Below, one piece after another: positions 58,239-64,000 of a stretch of DNA of 64,000 nucleotides. Source of the DNA: Mycobacterium sp. GA-1841 (GTDB lineage: Bacteria > Actinomycetota > Actinomycetes > Mycobacteriales > Mycobacteriaceae). The translations under genes and the position numbers were made by a program. How positions within the stretch are numbered: the stretch's first letter is position 1; each line of letters opens with the position of its first letter. The DNA is taken from positions 20,159-84,158 of the forward strand of contig NZ_MBEQ01000108.1 of the NCBI RefSeq assembly GCF_001954135.1, in the 5' to 3' direction. The notes under the pieces are model-generated. The model ran no database searches. It saw nothing but the letters and a program-made list of their open reading frames with translations, and had not been told where the DNA came from.

Positions 58239-59615
58239 ATGCCCAAACGTCTGATCTTCACGCTCTTGTTGATGGATGCGATCGGCCACAATTTCCACGG
58301 GATCTGGCGCCATCCTGATGCTCGCAACCGTGAGTTCAAGGGCTTCGACCTGTGGGTTGAGCTGGCCAAAAAGGCCGAGCAGGCCAAGGTCGACGCGTTC
58401 TTCTTCACCGATGTCATGGGCGTTCACGGCGAGTACAACGGCTCGCGCGACGTGATCTTCGAGCAGGCCATGAACGTCCCCATCGCTGACTGCACGATGG
58501 TGATTCCGGCGATGGCGCACGCGACGGACAACCTGGGGTTTCTCTACACGAGTTCGGTGATCTCGCATCATCCGTTCGTGTTCGCCCGAGCCGCCTCGAC
58601 GCTCGACCATTTGAGTGGCGGCCGGATCGGATGGAACATCGTCACCTCCGCCAACGAGAAGGCATTCCGCAATCTCGGTCTGCCGGCGAATCTTTCGCAT
58701 GACGAGCGCTACGGCTGGGCCGACGAGTACGTCGATGTCACCTACAAACTGTGGGAGGGGTCGTGGGACGCCGATGCCATCGTCAACGACCCAGACCGTG
58801 GGGTGTACGCCGACCCGTCGAAAGTCCATGACATCCGGCACGAGGGCAAGCGGTACAGCGTCGAAGGTTTCAACCTGATGGAGCCGTCCCCGCAGCGCAC
58901 CCCACTGCTGGCACAGGCCGGTGGGTCGCCGGCAGGACTCGAATTCGCCAGTAAGCACGCTGAGTTGATGTTCCTCTCGGCATTCTCGCTGGAGACCATC
59001 GCCGCTCAGGTCAACAGTGTGCGCGAGCTGGCCCGCGCCCGTGGGCGCCACGACGGCGACATCCTGTTCCTGCAGGGCATGATGTTCGTCATCGGGTCGA
59101 CCGACGAAGAGGCCTACCGCAAGTGGGGCGAGCTGGAGGAGTTCCGCAGCCCTGAAGCCCAGACGGCCTACTTCTCCAGCTTGAGCGGGACCGATCTGGG
59201 CCGCTACGACCCGGGCACACCGCTGGAAGACATCCTCGAAGAATTACCCGGCGTCCGTGGGGCTTTCCTCGCCGTGATCAACGCATGGCCCGAGGGCGTC
59301 AAACCGACGGTCAAGGATTTCCTCACCTCGTTGTCGTTACCCCAGATGGTGGTCGGGTCACCGGAAACCATCGCGACCCGCCTGATGGAGTACCAGGGCG
59401 CCGGCGTCGACGGCGTTCAGGTGATGAACGCCCTGATGCCGCAGAGCTACGACGACTTCTTCGAGCATCTGGTGCCGGTGCTGCAGGACAAGGGCCTGAT
59501 GCAGAAGGAATACCAGCCCGGAACGTTGCGCGAGAAGCTTTTTGATACCGCGGATGCGGGGGTCAACGAGCGCCATCCAGCGCACGGCTATCGGGGCATG
59601 TTCTGCGATCGATGA
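58239..59615 (+). CDS. LLM-class flavin monooxygenase (NtaA/SnaA/DszA family), second copy
   Basis: 458-aa paralogue of the protein at 47677. Shared features are FHGIWRHPDARNREFKGFDLWVELAKKAEQAKVDAFFFTDVMGVHGEY, SVISHHPFVFARAASTLDHLSGGRIGWNIVTSANE, WEGSWDADAIVNDPDRGVYADPSKVHDIRHEGKRYSVEG and SPQRTPLLAQAGGSPAGLEFASKHAE. It is first in a candidate operon with the acyl-CoA dehydrogenase 15 bases downstream and has GGCAGGAG upstream of its ATG. It needs a flavin reductase not found here. It probably starts degradation of an unknown carbon compound. Confidence 0.9.
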   Translation: MPKRLIFTLLLMDAIGHNFHGIWRHPDARNREFKGFDLWVELAKKAEQAKVDAFFFTDVMGVHGEYNGSRDVIFEQAMNVPIADCTMVIPAMAHATDNLGFLYTSSVISHHPFVFARAASTLDHLSGGRIGWNIVTSANEKAFRNLGLPANLSHDERYGWADEYVDVTYKLWEGSWDADAIVNDPDRGVYADPSKVHDIRHEGKRYSVEGFNLMEPSPQRTPLLAQAGGSPAGLEFASKHAELMFLSAFSLETIAAQVNSVRELARARGRHDGDILFLQGMMFVIGSTDEEAYRKWGELEEFRSPEAQTAYFSSLSGTDLGRYDPGTPLEDILEELPGVRGAFLAVINAWPEGVKPTVKDFLTSLSLPQMVVGSPETIATRLMEYQGAGVDGVQVMNALMPQSYDDFFEHLVPVLQDKGLMQKEYQPGTLREKLFDTADAGVNERHPAHGYRGMFCDR

Positions 59616-59630
59616 ACTTGCCGGAGAAAC

Positions 59631-60803
59631 ATGCAACTCACATTCGGTCCTGAAATCGAGGGGTTCAGAGCAGAATTCGTCGCGTTCTTGGATGAGCACC
59701 TGCCTCCGGAAGCCAGCACCGTCGAGCGGATCAGCTCTAGCGCGTATCTTCCCGACTGGGCACGGCAGTGGCAGCGCACCATGTTCGACCATGGCTGGCT
59801 TCAGCCCGGCAATGCACCGGAGTTCGGTGGCCGCAATGCCGGCATCGTCGAGCAGTACGTGTACTTCCAAGAACTGGGCAGCCGACGGATCGCACAGACA
59901 TTCAATCCGCAAGGCGTTGGCATCATTGCCGCCTCCCTGATCACCTTCGGCACACCCGAACAGCAACAGCGGTGGGCCATTCCGATCCTGCGCGCGGAGA
60001 TCACCGCGGCACTCGGTATGAGCGAACCGGGCGCCGGATCGGACCTGGCGGCCCTGCGTACCCGCGCCGTACGCGACGGCGACGACTTCGTCGTCAACGG
60101 CCAGAAGGTGTGGACCTCCGGCGCGCACGACGCCGATGTGATGTTTGTTCTGGTCCGCACCGATCCGGATGCCCCGAAGCACAAGGGAATCAGTGCCTTG
60201 ATGATCCCCACCGACACTCCCGGAGTCACCCGCCGACCGTTTCCGTCGGCCTGCGGCATGGACGACGTCGACTTCAACGAAGTGTTCTTCGTCGATGTAC
60301 GGGTCCCGATGGCCAATCTGGTCGGTCCGCTCAACGGAGGGTGGACGGTCGCCAACGGATCACTGGGCCACGAACGAACGTTGTTGTGGCTCAGTTACGC
60401 CGAGCGATTACAGGAATACCTTGAGGACTGGGATCCCGGCGATACCCTCGACCAAGACCACTATGCGCAGCTCGTGATGGACCATGAGGCGTTGCGCCTG
60501 CTCGGTTCTCAGACGCTCGCGGCAGCCGCCCGTGGTGAAGGCGACGGCGGGCGGATATCGGTGCTCAAACTGCTCGGCTCGGAGGCCGCCCAGCGGATCG
60601 GGGAGGCGGCACTGCATTCCGCGGAAGGCTCCGGCCTGCTGAACCCGGCGCTGACCAACTACCAGCCCTGGCACCAGGACCACTACACCGGCAGTTGGTT
60701 CGACCGCTATCTGCGCAGTTTTGCCGGCACCATTGCGGGTGGGACGTCGGAAATCCAGCGCAACGTCATCGCCCAGCGCATCCTCGGCTTGCCCCGGAGC
60801 TGA
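59631..60803 (+). CDS. Acyl-CoA dehydrogenase (FadE family) with a replaced catalytic Glu
   Basis: 390-aa flavoprotein. Family motifs are LGMSEPGAGSDLAALRTRAVRDGDDFVVNGQKVWTSGAH (FAD region) and FAGTIAGGTSEIQRNVIAQRILGLPR. At the place of the C-terminal catalytic Glu of medium-chain enzymes (YEGT) this protein has Gly370 (AGGT), as in many mycobacterial FadE proteins, so another residue must act as base or it pairs with a partner. No FadE partner gene is nearby. It follows the LLM gene by 15 bases. Electrons would go to EtfBA, encoded at 22728-24516. Confidence 0.9.
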   Translation: MQLTFGPEIEGFRAEFVAFLDEHLPPEASTVERISSSAYLPDWARQWQRTMFDHGWLQPGNAPEFGGRNAGIVEQYVYFQELGSRRIAQTFNPQGVGIIAASLITFGTPEQQQRWAIPILRAEITAALGMSEPGAGSDLAALRTRAVRDGDDFVVNGQKVWTSGAHDADVMFVLVRTDPDAPKHKGISALMIPTDTPGVTRRPFPSACGMDDVDFNEVFFVDVRVPMANLVGPLNGGWTVANGSLGHERTLLWLSYAERLQEYLEDWDPGDTLDQDHYAQLVMDHEALRLLGSQTLAAAARGEGDGGRISVLKLLGSEAAQRIGEAALHSAEGSGLLNPALTNYQPWHQDHYTGSWFDRYLRSFAGTIAGGTSEIQRNVIAQRILGLPRS

Positions 60804-60898
60804 CCGGGGCAGTCCCTCACTCCCGGCGTTCGGCAACCGTCTTGCCCACCAACGCTTTCTGAATGCACCGACTTCCTGCCCGACACCCGCCGCGTGTG

Positions 60899-60914
60899 CT
60901 ATACATTCGTACAA
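60899..60914 (+). promoter_or_regulatory. Degenerate third copy of the TetR-type operator
   Basis: CTATACATTCGTACAA matches CTATAC-N4-GTATAG with one perfect arm and a degenerate one, 43 bases before the next gene start in the 153-base gap after the dehydrogenase gene. Placement before a second transcription unit suggests that one regulator controls both, with weaker binding here. Confidence 0.55.
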
Positions 60915-60956
60915 CACTTCGATCCCTTACGTCCCCCCGAAAGGACCGCATCACCG

Positions 60957-61514
60957 ATGACGAATACCGATGACCTCGAGCAGCTCCGCCGGCGGGTGCA
61001 GTACCTGGAGGATCGGACCGCGATCTTGGACTGCGTGATGAATCAGTCCCGTGGTCATGACCGCCACGACGCCGAACTGATGGGCAGCGTGTACTTCGAA
61101 GACGGTGTCGACGAGCACGGACCGACCGTCAAGACCGGTCCGGAGTACGGTGAGTGGGCCAACGCCGCCCACACCTCGGTGTTCGAGGACCACCTGCACA
61201 ACATCACCACCCACACCTGCGAGGTCGACGGTGACGTCGCCCATGCCGAGAGCTACGTCATCGGCGCCATGCGCGCCAAGGGCGGCAAGATCGTGTCCCT
61301 CATGGGTGGCCGCTACATCGACCGCCTGGAGCGCCGGGACGGGGTCTGGAAGATCGCGCTGCGACGGTGCACCATCGAATGGATGATGAACGGCGACTCG
61401 TCACTGCTGAACTCCGGCGCCGTGGCCGGATTCATCAAGGGCACCTGGGACAAGACCGACGCGTCGTATCACCGGCCGCTTTCCATGGACGGCGCACCAG
61501 TCAACCGCTGGTAA
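60957..61514 (+). CDS. SnoaL/LinA-like NTF2-fold protein
   Basis: 185-aa protein with the NTF2-like SnoaL_4 pattern: LEDRTAILDCVMNQSRGHDRHDAELMGSVYFEDGVDEHG, then EDHLHNITTHTCEVDGDVAHAESYVIG and GGRYIDRLERRDGVWKIALRRCTIEWM. Asp25 sits where LinA and scytalone dehydratase-like enzymes have the catalytic Asp, and His79 is near the catalytic His position, so dehydration, isomerisation or elimination chemistry is plausible, inferred from family only. GAAAGGA precedes ATG 60957. It starts the second transcription unit of the island, followed by SDR and GMC genes. Confidence 0.83.
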   Translation: MTNTDDLEQLRRRVQYLEDRTAILDCVMNQSRGHDRHDAELMGSVYFEDGVDEHGPTVKTGPEYGEWANAAHTSVFEDHLHNITTHTCEVDGDVAHAESYVIGAMRAKGGKIVSLMGGRYIDRLERRDGVWKIALRRCTIEWMMNGDSSLLNSGAVAGFIKGTWDKTDASYHRPLSMDGAPVNRW

Positions 61515-61520
61515 CTCGCC

Positions 61521-62315
61521 ATGGAACTCAACGGCAGAGTTGCCCTGGTGACCGGCGGCGCGTCGGGCATCGGCCGAGCGTCGGCACAGCGGTTCGCTGC
61601 CGAAGGGATGCGGGTCTGTGTGGTGGACATCGATGGCGGGGCGGCCGAGCAGGCCGCCCGGTCGTTCGATGGGTTGGGATTTGCCTGCGACGTGTCCGAC
61701 CCCGCTCAGGTCCAGGCGGCCTTCACGCGCTGCGCCGCCGAATTCGGCGGGTTGGATCTGGCATTCCTCAACGCGGGCATCACGATTCACTGGTCCGGCG
61801 ACATCGGATCGCTCGATCTGGACCAATACCGCAGATCGGTCGGCGTGAACCTGGACGGGGTGGTCTACGGCGCGGTGGCCGCCGTCAAGACCATGCGGTC
61901 GCAGGCCGGGGCCACCGAGCGGGCCGTCTTGGCGACGGCCTCCCTGGCCGGCCTCATCCCCTGGCATCCCGATCCCGTGTACAGCCTCGGCAAGCACGGC
62001 GTGGTCGGATTCATGCGGTCCATCGCCCCGAACCTCGCGCCCGAGGGCATCGCAGTACACACCATCTGCCCGGGGATCACCGAAACCGGGGTGTTGGGAG
62101 ATCGGCGCAAGCTGGTCGAACGCATCGGGGTACCGGTGATGGAGCCCGAGACCATCGCCGACGCGGTACTGACGGCCGCAACCGCACCCACCGACACAAC
62201 CGGATCATGCTGGGTTGCCCAGCACGGGAAACCTGCGTGGCCAATGGCTTTCAGCGAAGTCACCGGAGCTGACCTCCGATTGAACGTACCGGTCACCCTG
62301 AGGACCAAGATATGA
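61521..62315 (+). CDS. Classical SDR oxidoreductase
   Basis: 264-aa short-chain dehydrogenase. TGGASGIG (11-18) binds the nucleotide, Asp36 (VVDIDGG) suggests NAD preference, and NAG is LNAGITIHW. The catalytic set Asn110, Ser141, Tyr154 and Lys158 (YSLGK) is complete, and PGITETG follows. Likely oxidises an alcohol or reduces a ketone in the island's pathway. The ATG overlaps closely (6 bases after the SnoaL gene) and its stop overlaps the GMC gene as ATGA, so the three genes are coupled. Confidence 0.92.
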   Translation: MELNGRVALVTGGASGIGRASAQRFAAEGMRVCVVDIDGGAAEQAARSFDGLGFACDVSDPAQVQAAFTRCAAEFGGLDLAFLNAGITIHWSGDIGSLDLDQYRRSVGVNLDGVVYGAVAAVKTMRSQAGATERAVLATASLAGLIPWHPDPVYSLGKHGVVGFMRSIAPNLAPEGIAVHTICPGITETGVLGDRRKLVERIGVPVMEPETIADAVLTAATAPTDTTGSCWVAQHGKPAWPMAFSEVTGADLRLNVPVTLRTKI

Positions 62316-63916
62316 CCAGCTACGACTACATCATCGCCGGTGCCGGTTCGGCCGGCTGCGTACTCGCCAACCGGCTGTCCGCGGACCCGGCGGTGTCGGT
62401 GTTGTTGCTCGAGGCCGGTGGCGGTGACCGCAGCCCGATGTTCAGCATCCCGAAGGGCTCGGGACTGGTGTTCGAGAACGAGAAGTACACCTGGCAGTAC
62501 AAGACCGTTCCGTTCGGACCGAATTCGCATGTCGAGACCTGGATGCGCGGCAAGCTGCTCGGTGGGTCGAGTTCGGTGAACGGCATGATCTACAACCGCG
62601 GCCACCGAGCCGATTACGACGAGTTGGAACGGTTGGGCAACCCCGGCTGGGGCTGGGACAACATCCTGCCGATCTTCAAGTCCTTCGAGGACAACGAATT
62701 CGGCCCGTCACCGACCCGCGGCACCGGTGGCCCACTGCACATCTCGGTTCCCCGTGATCCCGACCCGCTATGCCAGGAGATGCTGGCCGCCGGGGTGAAG
62801 GCGGGGCTGACAGAAGTTCAGGACATCAACGAATCCGACGAAGCGCGGATCGGCTACGCGACCTCCACCATCAGGAACGGCCGGCGGGTCAGCGCGTCGC
62901 GGGCGTTCCTCAAGCCGGCCATGTCCCGTCCGAATCTCACGGTGCTGACCAATACCTCGGTAGACCGCATCCTGTTCGATTCCCGCCGTGCGGTCGGCGT
63001 GATGGTCCGCAACCGCCGGGGCAGCACCGAAATCCGGGCCACCCGCGAGGTGATCGTCTCATTGGGCAGCCTCAACAGCCCGAAGCTGTTGCAGCTGTCC
63101 GGTATCGGCCCCAAGGAAGTGCTGACGGCCGCCGGTGTACAGGTCTACCTGGACCGGGAACGCATGGGACGCGGGCTGCGGGAACACCGGTGTGCGGCCA
63201 TGCGGTTTCGGCTCAACGCCGATCTCGGCTACAACCGGCAGCTGTCGGGGAACCTGGCCCAGGCGAAAACCGGCGTCAAGTATCTGGCCACCCGCAAGGG
63301 ACCGCTCGCCGCGCCGTCGTTCGACCTCATCGCGTTCGTCAAGTCCCGGCCGGAGGCCGAGCGGGTCGATGCCCAGTTGATGCTCGGGCCGTGGACGATC
63401 CCGCCGTACAACACCGGGCAACCAGTCGTGATCGAACGCGCAGCGGGGGCGTCCTGCTTGGGGATGGCGCTGCGCCCGACCGCCGAAGGGCGTTGCGAGA
63501 TCACCGGGTCCGATCCCGACGCACCGGTTCTCATCGATCCCAATTACCTCGGGACCGAGGAGGATCGGCAGACGACGGCCAATCTGCTGCGAACGATGCG
63601 GGAGATCTTCGGCCAAGAACCTATTGTCGACCGGATCGAGGGCGAAACCTTCCCGGGGTCTGGAGCGGTCAGCGACGACGAACTCGTTGACGCTGCCCTC
63701 GCCGGCGGTTACAGCGGATACCACGCGATCGGCACCTGCGCGATGGGACCGCACGATGATGCTGTGGTGGACAGCAGACTGCGGGTGCGCGGCGTGGACG
63801 GGCTTCGCGTTGTCGACTGCTCGGTCATGCCGACCATGGTGGCCGGCAACCTCAACGGACCGATGATGGCGATGGCCTGGCGGGCCGCCGACTTCATCCT
63901 GGAAGACCTGTCCTGA
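62312..63916 (+). CDS. GMC-family FAD oxidoreductase (choline dehydrogenase-like)
   Basis: 534-aa glucose-methanol-choline oxidoreductase. FAD motif IIAGAGSAGCVLANRLS at 7-23, GMC signature RGKLLGGSSSVNGMIYNRGHRADYD, second signature SLGSLNSPKLLQLSGIGP, and the active-site pair His471 (GYHAIGTCAMG) and Asn515 (GNLNGPMMAMAWRAA) are present. It probably oxidises a primary or secondary alcohol of the pathway; substrate unknown. ATG 62312 overlaps the SDR stop. It is the last gene seen before the contig end. Confidence 0.93.
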   Translation: MTSYDYIIAGAGSAGCVLANRLSADPAVSVLLLEAGGGDRSPMFSIPKGSGLVFENEKYTWQYKTVPFGPNSHVETWMRGKLLGGSSSVNGMIYNRGHRADYDELERLGNPGWGWDNILPIFKSFEDNEFGPSPTRGTGGPLHISVPRDPDPLCQEMLAAGVKAGLTEVQDINESDEARIGYATSTIRNGRRVSASRAFLKPAMSRPNLTVLTNTSVDRILFDSRRAVGVMVRNRRGSTEIRATREVIVSLGSLNSPKLLQLSGIGPKEVLTAAGVQVYLDRERMGRGLREHRCAAMRFRLNADLGYNRQLSGNLAQAKTGVKYLATRKGPLAAPSFDLIAFVKSRPEAERVDAQLMLGPWTIPPYNTGQPVVIERAAGASCLGMALRPTAEGRCEITGSDPDAPVLIDPNYLGTEEDRQTTANLLRTMREIFGQEPIVDRIEGETFPGSGAVSDDELVDAALAGGYSGYHAIGTCAMGPHDDAVVDSRLRVRGVDGLRVVDCSVMPTMVAGNLNGPMMAMAWRAADFILEDLS

Positions 63917-63927
63917 CAACCGGAATC

Positions 63928-64000
63928 GGGGGGGGGGCGGGGCCCCCGGGCGGAAGGGGGCCCCGGGCGCGGCGGCGGCGGGCCGCCGGGGTTGGGCGGG
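63928..64000. other. Low-complexity G/C run at the window end, likely an assembly artefact
   Basis: After the GMC stop the sequence enters a run of ten G (63928-63937) and then almost only G and C in short alternating blocks to the end (GGGGCCCCC, GCGGCGGCGGCGGG). Codon structure and the 65-70 percent GC of the rest are lost. It looks like low-quality consensus at a contig edge rather than a biological element. Confidence 0.6.

Noticed and set aside
63928..64000. G-quadruplex-like element at the window end
   Set aside because: More likely a sequencing or assembly artefact at a contig edge than a biological G-rich element.

Overview
The window is high-GC chromosomal DNA from a mycobacterium, most likely a rapid-growing or environmental species (Mycolicibacterium type). 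The gene order ligA, Rv3015c-like, mnmA, iscS-like, Rv3026c, Rv3027c, etfA-etfB, Rv3030 to Rv3041c, serB2, ctaD, fecB, adhC, Rv3046c, nrdF2, Rv3049c, Rv3050c follows the Mycobacterium tuberculosis backbone, with extra blocks inserted. I recognised homologues from memory of these families and ran no search. No tRNA, rRNA, CRISPR array, insertion sequence or prophage gene was seen.

Layout. (1) 1-10208, minus strand: a tightly coupled polysaccharide operon with a membrane sugar-phosphate transferase, Wzy-like polymerase, Wzx-like flippase, three GT4 glycosyltransferases, a membrane-anchored clan-A glycoside hydrolase, a Wzz-like co-polymerase and a gene cut by the left edge. This is the part set of a Wzx/Wzy exopolysaccharide pathway, which is not a textbook mycobacterial pathway. 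(2) 10338-18899: a possible RHH-GAF sensor, NAD-dependent DNA ligase, a YjbR protein, an acyl-CoA ligase, a MetE-like protein and the tRNA-thiolation pair mnmA with a cysteine desulfurase. (3) 18947-24516: a PlsC/OlsB-like acyltransferase pair, an inserted nitroreductase-cupin-NmrA operon, and etfBA closed by a very strong UUCG hairpin. (4) 24745-38775: the methylglucose lipopolysaccharide region (methyltransferase, GH57, GT4, acetyltransferase, further methyltransferases), interrupted by an MFS pump with an ArsR regulator, then enoyl-CoA hydratase, Nudix and ABC ATPase genes.

(5) 38706-41069: a YczE membrane protein and a small ORF divergent from a MocR/YczR regulator, with a candidate shared operator. 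(6) 41078-53568: serB2, ctaD divergent from fecB, adhC, a flavin monooxygenase, secreted and membrane proteins, and nrdF2. (7) 53632-57330: a Baeyer-Villiger monooxygenase with a TetR gene, and a geranylgeranyl-reductase-family flavoprotein. (8) 57475-63916: an accessory catabolic island: a TetR regulator, an LLM flavin monooxygenase, an acyl-CoA dehydrogenase lacking the usual C-terminal catalytic Glu, a SnoaL/LinA-fold protein, an SDR and a GMC oxidoreductase. A paired CTATAC-N4-GTATAG palindrome precedes its first enzyme gene and a degenerate copy precedes the second transcription unit, which suggests one regulon. The last ~70 bases are low-complexity G/C that looks like a contig-end artefact.
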